From: Nitrospirillum sp034427435
GTDB lineage: Bacteria > Pseudomonadota > Alphaproteobacteria > Azospirillales > Azospirillaceae
Reading direction: 5' to 3'
Length of the DNA: 64,000 nucleotides
Assembly: GCF_034427435.1 (NCBI RefSeq)
Contig: NZ_JAXQNP010000002.1
Coordinates: forward strand, 2,232,001-2,296,000
Made by a program: the position numbers and the translations under genes. This document shows, one piece after another, positions 49,499-58,806 of the stretch; position 1 is the first letter of the stretch, and the number at the start of each line of letters is the position of its first letter. The notes under the pieces were generated by a model. It was not told where the DNA came from and ran no database searches. It saw nothing but the letters and a program-made list of their open reading frames with translations.

Positions 49499-50300
49499 CT
49501 AGGCCGAATGTCTTCCTCACGGCCGCATCGACGGGACCGAAGGGCATGAAGCGGCGCAAGACCTTGAGCAGGGAGGCCTCGCCCTTCGGGGTGCGCCGCA
49601 TTCTCCATGCGCCCAAGGCCGCGTCGGCAATGGCGGCGACGACGCGATCCGGCTCCGGCGCGTTACGGACGCTATGCTGGATGGCACGGACGACCGCATC
49701 CCGTTCCCCGTCATAAGCCGCCAGGGGGGATGCCGCCTGCGGCGCGTTAACGTCGAGGCTGGTCTTGGTGTACGACGGCTCGACCAGGACAACCCGGATC
49801 CCGAACCGCCGGACCTCATGATCCAAGGTTTCGGACAGTCCCTCGACGGCATGCTTGGAGGCCGAATAGAGCCCCATGTAGGGGGCCGGCAGGAAGCCGA
49901 GCACGGAACTGACGTTGACGATCCTTCCGGCGCGCTGCGCCCGCATATGCGGCAGCACGGCCTGTATCGTCCGCAACGTGCCGAACACGTTGGTGTCAAA
50001 AAGGGCCTGCGCCTCGGCGATCGAGGTTTCCTCGGTGGCGCCGAGCAGGCTGACGCCGGCGTTGTTCACCAGGACGTCGATCCTTTTTGCCTTCGCCACG
50101 ATGGCCTCGATACCGCGTCGAACGGAGTCATCACGGCGGACGTCCAGTTCGATCAAAACGACACCCGGTATTGGGTCGGCCTTGGCGAGATCGCGCACGG
50201 TGCCGAAGACCTGGCAGCCCCGCTTCACGAAATGCTCGGCAGCGGCACGACCGATGCCCGATGAAACACCGGTGACGACGATGACGGGAGAGGTGGACAT
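49458..50300 (-). CDS. Short-chain dehydrogenase/reductase, C-terminus altered by IS
   Basis: 280 residues. NAD(P)-binding motif TGVSSGIGRA, NNAG at about residue 85, catalytic serine in VNVSSVLG and the YxxxK pair in YSASKHAVEG. The set resembles classical SDR oxidoreductases with broad carbonyl substrates. Translation runs into the end of the IS element, so the last dozen residues (from GLVEIYLP) are IS-encoded and the native end is lost. AAGGA lies six bases before ATG 50300. Probably still folded because the core is complete. Confidence 0.87.
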   Translation of the reverse strand: MSTSPVIVVTGVSSGIGRAAAEHFVKRGCQVFGTVRDLAKADPIPGVVLIELDVRRDDSVRRGIEAIVAKAKRIDVLVNNAGVSLLGATEETSIAEAQALFDTNVFGTLRTIQAVLPHMRAQRAGRIVNVSSVLGFLPAPYMGLYSASKHAVEGLSETLDHEVRRFGIRVVLVEPSYTKTSLDVNAPQAASPLAAYDGERDAVVRAIQHSVRNAPEPDRVVAAIADAALGAWRMRRTPKGEASLLKVLRRFMPFGPVDAAVRKTFGLGLVEIYLPSVAWS

Positions 50301-50345
50301 GGCGGTTCCTTATCGTTTGCTGTTGGGCGGAGACGCGGTCGCGCC

Positions 50346-50663
50346 CTAAGACGCCCTGCCGCCAAGGCGGTTTATGAAATCCTGATCGGGATGGGACTCC
50401 GGGACCGGCGCTGCGGGGCGGAACAGGTCGTCGCGCTTGCCCTGCAGGCCATCGATGAACCGCCGCGCCGGATCGGCATCGGACAGCGAGGCGGAGGGGA
50501 CGACGCTGCGCGCCACAGGCTCCCGCTTCCCCATCAGCGAGGCGACGAAGGTTGTCGCCGGATCGGGGGCCTGCGCGGCGGACGCCGTGCCCGACATGAC
50601 GCCGACTAGGATCAAGGCCTTGATGGACATGCGCGAAATTCTATTGATCGAGGCGAGCATCAT
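50346..50663 (-). CDS. Small exported protein with three sequence repeats
   Basis: 105 residues. GGAG lies four bases before ATG 50663. An N-terminal signal-like segment (SIKALILVGVMSGTASAAQA) is followed by three repeats: DPATTFVASLMGKRE, DPARRFIDGLQGKRD and HPDQDFINRLGGRAS, each spaced about 25 residues apart. No family recognised. An internal ATG at 50630 would give a shorter signal peptide. It lies 45 bp after the SDR gene on the same strand, so it precedes the SDR gene's coordinates in transcription order and could share a promoter. Confidence 0.65.
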   Translation of the reverse strand: MMLASINRISRMSIKALILVGVMSGTASAAQAPDPATTFVASLMGKREPVARSVVPSASLSDADPARRFIDGLQGKRDDLFRPAAPVPESHPDQDFINRLGGRAS

Positions 50664-50958
50664 CTATCTCCGGTATGCCGACCCCGCCATCATGGGCGGG
50701 AGCACCATCGTGCTACCGGTGAAGATATGTAATGAGTGACGTTCTAACAATATCGTCACTACTTACTTTTATCGATGGCCGCCATGCCTTGGCGAGCAGC
50801 CTAAAGGAACTTGGGATGGGGGCATGCGTCACCGCCCCTTCCGTGCCGCTTGGGCACCGGCGAGCTATGGCGCTATCACTGGAGAGGCCGGTGTTCCCTC
50901 GAACACCCGCGGTGCATCATCAGGGTGTGTTGCGCGCACCCGGGATGCTCCCGCCGCT
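50664..50958. other. Intergenic stretch
   Basis: Between the small exported protein (start) and the end of the DHA2 exporter. The first 100 bp are relatively AT-rich and probably hold the promoter of the small gene. No gene, RNA or strong hairpin seen. Confidence 0.4.
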
Positions 50959-52374
50959 TTAATCGTCGCCGGCGGCGCTTTCGGTCGCGGGCTTCAGGGG
51001 ATGGGTGTGGTGGCCGCTGACCTCCGCGCCGGCATCGGGGTCCAGGCGGATGAAGTGGAAGACCGAGGTCAAGCCGATGGCCATGATGGCCAGGAAGGCG
51101 ACCATGAAGTCATGGGGTTGCAGGACGTCGCCGCCATGCCGGGCCAGGGTGACGTGCAGCAGCAGGGCGCCGGTCGCGACCCCCATGCCCAGCGACACCT
51201 GCTGCACCATGGATGACAAGCTGGTGGCGGCACTCATGCGGGGGGCGGGCACGTCCGCGAAAGCCAGGGTGTTCAGGCCGGTGAACTGCAGGGACCGGAG
51301 GAAACCGCCGACCAGCAGCACGCCCAGGATCAGCGCAACCGGCGTGTCGGGCCGGAACAGGCCGATGGCGCCGGTCAGCAGGGCGGACAGCACGCTGTTG
51401 ATCACCAGCGCCCGGCGGAAGCCATAGCGACGCAGGATGGGGCCGGCCGTCATCTTCATGACCAGCGCCCCGGCCGCGGTGGCGAAGGTCAGCAGGCCGG
51501 AGACGAAGGCTGTCATGCCGAACCCCACCTGCAGCATCAGCGGCAACAGGAAGGGGATGGCGCCCATGCAGATGCGGAACAGCGACCCGCCCAGCACGCT
51601 GATGCGGAAGGTGGCGGTCTTCAGCAGGTCCAGGTCGATCAGCGGATGAGGATGGCGCCGCGAATGGCGTACCGCCACGATGCCGACCAGCAGCCCGATC
51701 ACCAACAGCGCCGGCGCCACGCGCCAATCCACCCCATCGCGGCCGATGGACTCGAAACCGGCCATGAGGGCGGCCAGCGCCACACCGGAGCTGACGAAGC
51801 CCCAACCGTCCAGCTTGGCCACCAATTCCTCGCGGTGATCGGCGATGTAGCGCCAGGACAGGTAAAGGCCCAGCAGGCCGATGGGAATGTTGATGAAGAA
51901 AATCCAACGCCAGGACAGGTAGGTCGTCAGCAGGCCGCCAATGGGCGGCCCGATCAGCGGACCCACCATGGCCGGCGTGGTCAGGTAGTTCATGGCCCGG
52001 ACCAGTTGGTCCTTGGGCACGGTGCGCAGCAGCACCAGCCGGCCCACCGGCACCATCATGGCGCCGCCCACACCCTGCAGCAGGCGGGCCAGCGCCAATT
52101 GCGGCAGGGACTGGCTGAGCCCGCAGGCGATGGAGCCCAGGGTGAAGAGCACGATGGCGGCGCGGAAGACCCGGCTGGAACCAAAGCGGTCGGCGACCCA
52201 GCCGCTGATGGGGATGAACACCGCCAGGCTGAGGATGTAGGCGGTGATGGCCAGGCTGAGATGAATGGGACTGACGCCCAGGCTGTTGCCCATGGCCGGC
52301 AAGGCCGTGGCCAGGACGGTGGCGTCCAGGTTCTCCATGAACAGGGCGCACGAGATGATGAGCGCGACGAGCAT
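50959..52374 (-). CDS. DHA2-family MFS drug exporter
   Basis: 471 residues, about 14 hydrophobic spans. Motifs of EmrB/QacA-like proton antiporters: MENLDATVLATALPAMG in helix 1, SGWVADRFGSSRVFR between helices 2 and 3, and GPPIGGLLTTYLSWRWIFFINIPIG in the motif C region. It probably exports hydrophobic or cationic compounds. No adaptor gene is adjacent, and the start codon lacks a clear Shine-Dalgarno. It ends in a His-rich tail (EVSGHHTHPLKP). Confidence 0.9.
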   Translation of the reverse strand: MLVALIISCALFMENLDATVLATALPAMGNSLGVSPIHLSLAITAYILSLAVFIPISGWVADRFGSSRVFRAAIVLFTLGSIACGLSQSLPQLALARLLQGVGGAMMVPVGRLVLLRTVPKDQLVRAMNYLTTPAMVGPLIGPPIGGLLTTYLSWRWIFFINIPIGLLGLYLSWRYIADHREELVAKLDGWGFVSSGVALAALMAGFESIGRDGVDWRVAPALLVIGLLVGIVAVRHSRRHPHPLIDLDLLKTATFRISVLGGSLFRICMGAIPFLLPLMLQVGFGMTAFVSGLLTFATAAGALVMKMTAGPILRRYGFRRALVINSVLSALLTGAIGLFRPDTPVALILGVLLVGGFLRSLQFTGLNTLAFADVPAPRMSAATSLSSMVQQVSLGMGVATGALLLHVTLARHGGDVLQPHDFMVAFLAIMAIGLTSVFHFIRLDPDAGAEVSGHHTHPLKPATESAAGDD

Positions 52375-52685
52375 GGGCCGTAACAGTGCCTTTCATCCGG
52401 GGAGTGCACGCGAAAACGGGGCGAAAACGCTACCCACCGTTTGAGAATTTGGGCAAAGCCGCCGCGTGGAACAAGTGTGTGCCCAGCATGGCTGACCGTC
52501 AGGCCGCCCAACCATGCGGCGCGGAACACTCGACCAAGCCATTCCCCCTGCGACCCCGCGTCCGCGATATGGTCGTGCGGGATTTCGCCCCTTGGCACCG
52601 GAACGCGCCCCCCTTAGGAATGGTTCCCCCATCCGCTTCCCGGCCAAGGCCCGGAAGCAGCTGAAGAATGGCAGAGGATCGTTCC
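52375..52685. other. Divergent intergenic region of the DHA2 exporter and gst
   Basis: 310 bp without a convincing gene; open frames here are short and lack conserved features. It must hold both divergent promoters. GAGG lies upstream of the gst ATG. Confidence 0.4.
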
Positions 52686-53300
52686 ATGAAGCTCTACTAC
52701 AAGCCCGGCGCCTGCTCGCTTTCCCCGCACATCGTGGCCCTGGAGGCCGGCCTGGACATCGCCCTGGAGGCGGTGGACCTGAAGACCAAGGTGACGGAGA
52801 CGGGCGCCAACTTCCTGGAGGCCAATCCCAAGGGCTCCGTCCCGGCGCTGACGCTGGATGACGGCACCGTGCTGACCGAGGGCGCGGTCATCACGCAGTA
52901 CTTGGCCGACCAGGCCCCCGCCAGCGGCCTGATCCCCGCCGCCGGCAGCATCGGCCGCTACAAGGTGCAGGAATGGCTGAACTTCATCGCCACCGACCTG
53001 CACAAGGGCTTCAGCCCCCTGTTCAACCCGGCCACGCCGGATGACTACAAGGCGATGGCCAAGCAGAACCTGGATCGCCGCTTCAAGTATCTCGAGGATG
53101 TGCTGGCCGACGGCCGTTCCTACCTGACCGGCGAGACCTTCACCGTCGCCGACGCCTACGCCTATGTCGTGCTGACCTGGGCGGGCAAGGTCGGCATCGA
53201 CCTCGCCGCCTATCCCAAGGTCGCCGCCTTCTTCACCCGCGTCGGCCAGCGCCCCAAGGTGCAGGCGGCGCTGAAGGCCGAGGGGCTGCTGGCCGCCTAA
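52686..53300 (+). CDS. gstA: Glutathione S-transferase, beta class
   Basis: 204 residues. The N-terminal thioredoxin-like domain has MKLYYKPGACSLSPHI with the beta-class catalytic Cys10, and NPKGSVPAL and TEGAVITQYLAD bind glutathione. The helical C-terminal domain ends with SVADAYAYV-like residues (TVADAYAYVVLTW) and FFTRVGQRP. It conjugates glutathione to electrophiles and may reduce disulfides. The listed symbol follows E. coli GstA, its closest recognisable relative. Confidence 0.9.
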   Translation: MKLYYKPGACSLSPHIVALEAGLDIALEAVDLKTKVTETGANFLEANPKGSVPALTLDDGTVLTEGAVITQYLADQAPASGLIPAAGSIGRYKVQEWLNFIATDLHKGFSPLFNPATPDDYKAMAKQNLDRRFKYLEDVLADGRSYLTGETFTVADAYAYVVLTWAGKVGIDLAAYPKVAAFFTRVGQRPKVQAALKAEGLLAA

Positions 53301-53389
53301 GCGACCATGCCCGTGGAGGAGGGCCGTCCCCGGCGGACGGCCCTTCCTGACGATACCGGCGGATACCGACGCGAGAAGGAGGCGGGCTC

Positions 53390-53860
53390 ATGCCCATCCC
53401 CATGGAATTGCAGCACGCGTCCCAGGACTTCGAGCGCTTCCTGGCCGATGCCCGCGACCTCGCCGGCCTGGCCACCCGCAACCAGACCTACACCATGGTG
53501 CAGGGGGTGTTGCAGACCTTTCGCCGCCGGCTTGGCACCGCCGATGCCATCCGCTTCGCTGGCGTGCTGCCGCCCCTGCTGCGCGCCATCTTCGTGACCG
53601 ACTGGCCGATTGACGAGCCGCCGGTGCCCTTCGCCGACCGGGCCACCATGACGCGCGAGGTGCAGGCGCTGCGCCGCGATCACAACTTCGCGCCCGATAC
53701 CGCGATCCGCGATGTGGCGGAGGCCCTGCGTCGTCACGTCTATCTGGACGACTTCGACCGCGTGCTGGCCTCCTTGCCGGCGGGGGCGGAAGCGTTTTGG
53801 AGCGTGCAGCCCGCCGCCACCGCAGGCGCCGTCACCGACAGCGCGGTAACGGAACGGTGA
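53390..53860 (+). CDS. DUF2267 protein
   Basis: 156 residues. A strong AAGGAGG lies eight bases before the ATG. The helical DUF2267 domain is recognised from TYTMVQGVLQTFRRRL, AIRFAGVLPPLLRAIFV and the DIRDVAEALRRHV-like end. The family has no established biochemical role. The final 29 bases overlap the convergent GH31 gene tail to tail. Confidence 0.82.
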   Translation: MPIPMELQHASQDFERFLADARDLAGLATRNQTYTMVQGVLQTFRRRLGTADAIRFAGVLPPLLRAIFVTDWPIDEPPVPFADRATMTREVQALRRDHNFAPDTAIRDVAEALRRHVYLDDFDRVLASLPAGAEAFWSVQPAATAGAVTDSAVTER

Positions 53861-56147
53861 CGGCGGCGCCCGTATAAACGATGGTTTTGGCGTCCTCCGC
53901 CTTGTCGTCCCCTGCCCCCACCGCCGCGCCACAGACAATGCGGAAGTGCACGGTAGCGGGCATTCCGGCGAAGGCGCCGTCGCGCGCCTGGATCGTCAGC
54001 CGGCGCTGCTTGTCCGACCAGGCCAGGGGAATGATCGCGCGCTTGCCCGCCTGGTAGCCATAGCCGTCCCCCTCGTCGTCATACAGCTCATACACGGCGT
54101 CGCGACCGGGGTAGACCCGCAGTTCCAGCGGCTCGTCGCTGGGGGCGTCGGCATAGTCCTTCACGGGGCCCAGCGGCACGATGCTGCCCGCGCGGACGAA
54201 CAGCGGCAGCGTCGCCAGGTCCGCCTTCGCGTCCACGCGCCGGCCGCCCGCCTGGGCGGCGCCCGTCCAGAAATCGAACCACCGGCCGTCGCCCGGCAGA
54301 TAGACGCTGCGCGTCGCGGCACCCGCCTGGAGCACGGGCGACACCAGGAACGCCTTGCCGAACATGTACTGGTCGGTGACGCGCAGGGCGGCCGCGTCGT
54401 CGGGGAAGTCGAAAGCCAGCGCCCGCATCATCGTCCCGCGATGGCTCAGCACATCCCAGGACAGGGAATAGATATAGGGCAGCAGGCGGTAGCGCAGCTT
54501 GACGTCGTCGATCAGGATTTTCTGGGTCGCCGGGTCGAAATTCCAGATCTCCTTGCCCTGTCCCGCCCCATGGATGCGGAACATGGGGTTGAAGACGCCG
54601 AACTGGTGCCAGCGCACGAACAGCTCGGCATAAGCAGGATCTTTCGCGGGATCGGGGCTGAAGAAGCCACCGATATCCGCCGACCAGTAGGGCTCCCCGC
54701 TCAGCGAGAAATTGAGCGCCGCCGGGATCTGCTTGGCCAGCGTCTCCCAACTGGCGTGGGTGTCGCCCGACCAGGTGATGACGCCGTTGCGCTGCTGGCC
54801 AGCATAGGCGGAGCGGGACAGGATGAACACCCGCTTGTCCGGCTGGTCCCGCCGCATCCCATCGTGGACGCCGCTGGTGTGCAGCAGGGGGAAGCTGTTG
54901 TTGACCACGATGCCGGGGCCGGCGGCGGTCGATTGCTCCCGCATCTCGCCAGTCTTACCACCCAGCTCCGCCTCGTCCCCATCCAGCCACCAGCCGTCGA
55001 AGCCGAGGATGCCCAGGTTCCGCATGATCTGGGACCAATAGATCTCCCGTCCCTTGGGGCTCCAGGCGTCGTACCAGCGGCCGAAGCCAACGGGGTAGAC
55101 GTTGTTGAAGGCGTCGGGAAAGGCCGCGCCGGCCTGGTCCAGTTCCGCCAGGTTGGCGGTGCCGAGGTCGAAGCGCGGCCACACCGAGATGATGGTGTGG
55201 ACGTGCAGGTCATGGATCGCCGCGACCATGGATTTGGGGTCGGGATAGCGCGACGCCTCAAATTGGTGGCTGCCCCACTGGCCGCCCGCCCAATACTGCC
55301 AATCCTGCACCACGGCATCGATGGGCACGCCCATGTCCCGGTAGCGCCGCGGGATGGCGACCAGCTCCTCCTGGGTGCTGTAATGCTCCTTAGACTGCCA
55401 CATGCCCCAAGTCCAGCGGGCCATCAGCGGCACATCCCCGGTGAGCGCGCGATAGCCCGCGATCACCTGATCCAGCGTGGGCCCCAGGATGAAGTGATAG
55501 TCGATGCCGGGCCCCGCCTCGGACCGGATGCCCAGCGGCGCCTTGCCGGTGGCGACGTCGACATCGGTGACGGAGGCGTTGTTCCACAGCAGGCCGAACC
55601 CCGTGGGCGACACCAGCATGGGAATGCCCACGTCGGTGTTCGCCTGCTGCAGGTGGATGGTATGGCCGCTGTAATCCAGCAGCCCGTTCTGGTGCTGGCC
55701 CAATCCATAAACCGGTGTCGCGGTCTTGAACCATTGGGTGGCCCCCACCCCGGCGTCGCGCTCCCCCTCCTCCAGGATCACATCGTCCTTGGCGTCCAGG
55801 AAGGTCACGGCCGCCGTCCGCTTGGCAACGCGGACATGCAGCCGCGCGGTGGTCAGCACATAGGCGTCAGGCGTCTCCTCGACCTGGAAGGCGATTTTCC
55901 CAGGGATGCCGACGACGGCCGGATTGTAGTTGCCGCGATAGCCGGGCGTCCCGAACCGGACGTGGATGATGCCGTCCTGCCAGGGCTCGATGGTGAGGAC
56001 GCCGCGCTCCGTTTGCAACGCCAGCGCGCCGGCACCGTCCAGCCTCCGCACCACGGTATCCGCCCGCGCCGCCGACGTCAGCGCCAGCAGCATGCCCAAG
56101 GTCGGCAGCAAAGACCTGGACAGGAAATCCTTCAATGATGAGCGCAT
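53832..56147 (-). CDS. Exported GH31 glycoside hydrolase, alpha-xylosidase/glucosidase type
   Basis: About 771 residues. Signal peptide (LLPTLGMLLALTSAARA), N-terminal beta-sandwich, (beta/alpha)8 barrel with the nucleophile Asp in WWLDGDEAELGG and the acid/base Asp in ITWSGDTHASWE, and C-terminal sandwich domains. WGMWQSKEHY and QDWQYW line the sugar-binding site as in GH31 alpha-xylosidases. It acts in the periplasm or outside the cell on alpha-linked xylose or glucose; the exact substrate is unknown and no transporter lies next to it. ATG 56147 is preferred for spacing from AGGACAGGG; ATG 56165 is an alternative. Confidence 0.9.
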   Translation of the reverse strand: MRSSLKDFLSRSLLPTLGMLLALTSAARADTVVRRLDGAGALALQTERGVLTIEPWQDGIIHVRFGTPGYRGNYNPAVVGIPGKIAFQVEETPDAYVLTTARLHVRVAKRTAAVTFLDAKDDVILEEGERDAGVGATQWFKTATPVYGLGQHQNGLLDYSGHTIHLQQANTDVGIPMLVSPTGFGLLWNNASVTDVDVATGKAPLGIRSEAGPGIDYHFILGPTLDQVIAGYRALTGDVPLMARWTWGMWQSKEHYSTQEELVAIPRRYRDMGVPIDAVVQDWQYWAGGQWGSHQFEASRYPDPKSMVAAIHDLHVHTIISVWPRFDLGTANLAELDQAGAAFPDAFNNVYPVGFGRWYDAWSPKGREIYWSQIMRNLGILGFDGWWLDGDEAELGGKTGEMREQSTAAGPGIVVNNSFPLLHTSGVHDGMRRDQPDKRVFILSRSAYAGQQRNGVITWSGDTHASWETLAKQIPAALNFSLSGEPYWSADIGGFFSPDPAKDPAYAELFVRWHQFGVFNPMFRIHGAGQGKEIWNFDPATQKILIDDVKLRYRLLPYIYSLSWDVLSHRGTMMRALAFDFPDDAAALRVTDQYMFGKAFLVSPVLQAGAATRSVYLPGDGRWFDFWTGAAQAGGRRVDAKADLATLPLFVRAGSIVPLGPVKDYADAPSDEPLELRVYPGRDAVYELYDDEGDGYGYQAGKRAIIPLAWSDKQRRLTIQARDGAFAGMPATVHFRIVCGAAVGAGDDKAEDAKTIVYTGAAVTVPLPRCR

Positions 56148-56486
56148 GGCCGTCCCTGTCCTCATTTTTATGGGTTTTATTTCAAGGAGATACCGCTTCG
56201 AGCGTGGGGTCAGGGGTCACCATCGGCGCCGGAAGTCGGCCGCAGATTCGTGGCATCACGCTGTCCTCCCCGGGGGCCGTCCCGCACCTGCCGCCGCGGC
56301 CCTTCGTTTATTCTGGCGCCCGTCAGACAGGCGTGGCCGCTGGCCGCCCAAGCGGTGACGGTCGCGGCCGCGCCTGCGATAACGCTAACATCCGCGACTT
56401 ATTTGTCTGCTTAATCTGCTTAATGTCAACAGGGCACGGGCGGAATGACGGGGGGACGATGCGGTCCCATGCCCCCCCACGCGGGA
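56148..56486. other. Intergenic region upstream of the GH31 gene
   Basis: 340 bp with no convincing gene. A tandem TCTGCTTAA repeat occurs near 56406-56423. It holds the GH31 promoter on one side and the end of the EF-hand gene on the other. Confidence 0.4.
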
Positions 56487-57044
56487 TCACGGCAAGAAGG
56501 CTTGGTTATCCCGCATCCGCTTCAGCATGTCCTTGCCGGCGTCGTTCACCGCCTGGCCAAAGGCGCCGTACATCATATCCAGGGTGGCGCGGGCGACCGG
56601 GCCGCCGGGGTCGGTCTTTTCCGACGGTATCCATGGGTATTCACCGCCATCCTCCTCCCCCGTTTCCGGGTTGACCAAGGACACCAGGTGCCGGGCCTCG
56701 GCATAGCCGTGGTCGATCATGTCCTTGGTCTGGGCCAGAAGGTAGAGGGTGGGGCCGGTCAGGCCACCGCCGGGAAAGCTGGACATGAAGCGCTGCTTAT
56801 CGACCGTCTGCGTTCCATCCGCGCTCAGGGCCCCATACAGCGCATCGGCATCGGCCTTGGCGCCCTGGCCGCTGCCAACGGCGGCCTGCACCTCCGTGGC
56901 ACTCAGGACGCCATCCTTGTCGCTGTCGCTGACCTCGAAAATCTGGTTCAGCGCCGATTGCTTGGCGGCGGTGTCGTCGCCGGGCGGTCCCAGGTGGTTG
57001 ACACCTGTGCTGACCCCGCAATTGATGACAGGCATCATTTTCAT
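56487..57044 (-). CDS. EF-hand-type calcium-binding protein
   Basis: 185 residues from ATG 57044, which has GAGGGG six bases upstream. One canonical EF-hand loop is visible, DSDKDGVLSATE, at about residues 38-49, with a second, weaker acidic loop (LSADGTQTVDKQRF). No signal peptide was seen. The remaining sequence is helical with a Pro/Gly-rich centre. It may bind calcium, but no partner or role is known. Confidence 0.65.
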   Translation of the reverse strand: MKMMPVINCGVSTGVNHLGPPGDDTAAKQSALNQIFEVSDSDKDGVLSATEVQAAVGSGQGAKADADALYGALSADGTQTVDKQRFMSSFPGGGLTGPTLYLLAQTKDMIDHGYAEARHLVSLVNPETGEEDGGEYPWIPSEKTDPGGPVARATLDMMYGAFGQAVNDAGKDMLKRMRDNQAFLP

Positions 57045-57137
57045 CGTTCCCCTCCCCAAATCTATTGGTGAGTGAAGAACGACAAACATACAACTTTTAA
57101 ACCAAAGCCAAGCCCTTGATTCCCATAACAGCGGCAG

Positions 57138-57169
57138 CCGGCGACACCGGGAAGAACGGGTGTCGCCGG
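57138..57169 (-). terminator. Hairpin after the CBS-BON gene
   Basis: Perfect 11-bp stem CCGGCGACACC / GGTGTCGCCGG with a 10-base loop, 35 bp after the stop of the CBS-BON gene. No T-tract follows on the minus strand, so it may be Rho-assisted or an end-protecting structure. Confidence 0.6.
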
Positions 57170-57203
57170 TCAAAAGCTGCCGGGTTGGGTGGCGAAAGCT
57201 GCC

Positions 57204-57992
57204 TCACGCCACGAAGGCGTTATCGACGCCGGCCCAGCCGGGCAGGCCCTCGGCAACCACCAGTTGGTCGCGCACCTCGCGCACGCCGGGGCCGTTTTCC
57301 GCCACCACGCGGAAGGCCTGGGCCACGCGGGCGTCATAGACGACGCCGGTCAGGGTGACGATGCCGCTGGCGACCGCTACATCCACGCGGCTGTCGGCCC
57401 ACCAGCGCTTGTCCGCCAGTTCCACCAGCAGGCGATAGCGGATTTCGCTGTCCAGCAGAGGGGGCTCCTCCACCGGCGTCCCGCCCAGGTCCAGAGTGTG
57501 CAGCAGGGCGCGCACCACGTCGGCGCGGCTGATCACCCCGGCCAGGTGGCCATGGGCCAGCACCGGCAGGCGCTTCACCTTGTGGCGATCCATCAGGGCG
57601 ACGGCGGTGGCGATGTCATCATCCACGTCCACGGTCAGGACGCTGCGGGTCATGACCTCATCCACCCGGCGGCCGTGAACCTTGCTGTACTGGTCGGCCT
57701 GATCACCGGGGGTGATGAACAGGCGCTGCCACCAATGGCTTGGCGCCTCCGTCCCCGTCTCGGCCCGGCGCATCAGGTCGCCCTCGGTCAGGACGCCGAC
57801 GACGCGGCAACCGCCGCCGTCCGCCGCCGGATCATCCTCCACCACCGGCAGGCCGCTGATCCGGTTGCGCACCATCAGGCGCAGGGCATCCACCAGCGGC
57901 GTGTCCGGCCGCACGGTCAGGACGCCGGGCGTCATGATCTGGCGGACGGCGGTGGGCTTGAAAATCTCGAAAGTCGGGGCGGGCGCGGTCAT
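57204..57992 (-). CDS. CBS-pair and BON-domain protein
   Basis: 262 residues. Two CBS motifs at about 15-75 (VRQIMTPGVLTVRPDTPL, GLPVVEDD) and 115-175 (VDEVMTRSVLTVDVDDDI, KVKRLPVLAHGHLAGVISR), then a C-terminal BON domain (VDVAVASGIVTLTGVV). CBS pairs bind adenosine nucleotides, and BON domains associate with membranes or phospholipids. Similar proteins have been linked to stress and metal homeostasis, but the role is unknown. GGAGG lies before ATG 57992; 107 bp after the PTS gene on the same strand. Confidence 0.87.
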   Translation of the reverse strand: MTAPAPTFEIFKPTAVRQIMTPGVLTVRPDTPLVDALRLMVRNRISGLPVVEDDPAADGGGCRVVGVLTEGDLMRRAETGTEAPSHWWQRLFITPGDQADQYSKVHGRRVDEVMTRSVLTVDVDDDIATAVALMDRHKVKRLPVLAHGHLAGVISRADVVRALLHTLDLGGTPVEEPPLLDSEIRYRLLVELADKRWWADSRVDVAVASGIVTLTGVVYDARVAQAFRVVAENGPGVREVRDQLVVAEGLPGWAGVDNAFVA

Positions 57993-58099
57993 GGCGGCAT
58001 CCTCCGGTTGGGATGCCGCCATAGTGGGCTTACGAGGGCCGGGCGTCCTTGATGCGGGTCAATTCGGCGCCCGCATCAATTCGGCCATGCTCCTTCACT

Positions 58100-58663
58100 T
58101 CAGCACGCCGCGCCGGCATCCAGGATGGGGGCGACCAGGGCGTGCAGGGCGAGCGCGTCGGGGGCGGCGCGCAGGGTGGCGGCCAGGCCCGGCGTGCGCA
58201 GGGCGCGGCTGATGCGGGCCAGGGCCTGCAAGTGGGCATTGCCGCAGTGGACGGGCGTCAGCAGACCGAACACCAGATCGACGGGGGCGCCGTCGATGGC
58301 CTCGAACTCCACCGGCTTGGCCAACCGGATGAAGGCGCCGATGGGCCGGGTGATGCTGCTGAACCGGGCATGGGGAATGGCGATTCCCGCCCCCACGCCG
58401 GTGGAGCCCAGCGCCTCACGGGCGCGCAGGTCATCCACCACGGCGCCAGCGTCCAGGGCGCCAGCGGCGGCGATGCGCAGCGCGATCTCCTTCAGGACGG
58501 CCTCCTTGGTCGACACCGTCAGGCCCAGCCCCACGGACGACGGGGCCAGCGCGGAAGCGGCGCCGGAGGGGTTGGACGACGGATCGGATGCGATCGACGC
58601 CATGACGTCAGCGACCTTGGGGGCGGCGAACGCCGACCGGGGCGCAACGCTGGAGCGGAGCAT
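58100..58663 (-). CDS. PTS EIIA (PtsN-like) regulatory protein
   Basis: 187 residues. The EIIA-Ntr core runs from about residue 40, with the phospho-accepting His in GAGIAIPHARFS and LVFGLLTPVHCGNAHLQALARIS. The N-terminal 40 residues are an extra Ser/Ala-rich stretch, and the first ATG lacks a Shine-Dalgarno; an ATG at 58603 is possible. In E. coli the paralogue PtsN binds KdpD and raises kdp expression. Its place 143 bp after kdpE makes a role in potassium control plausible here, by inference from position and family. Confidence 0.82.
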   Translation of the reverse strand: MLRSSVAPRSAFAAPKVADVMASIASDPSSNPSGAASALAPSSVGLGLTVSTKEAVLKEIALRIAAAGALDAGAVVDDLRAREALGSTGVGAGIAIPHARFSSITRPIGAFIRLAKPVEFEAIDGAPVDLVFGLLTPVHCGNAHLQALARISRALRTPGLAATLRAAPDALALHALVAPILDAGAAC

Positions 58664-58806
58664 GAAAACAACCGTATTGGTTACCGATCGCCGTCACATA
58701 AGCGATCTTGGCCTCTTTGGGAAGCCCCAACTGCGGCAGCATAACGCAGCTGCTCGCCGGGTATGGATGCCCATCCATGATTCGTTTCCCTGAAAAGCCC
58801 GTGGAA

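Noticed and set aside
53946..56138. 730-codon frame opposite the GH31 gene
   Set aside because: Antisense artefact; the glycosidase on the other strand has a signal peptide and both catalytic residues.
56406..56423. Tandem TCTGCTTAA as a regulatory repeat
   Set aside because: Only two copies, no dyad and no matching regulator; treated as chance.
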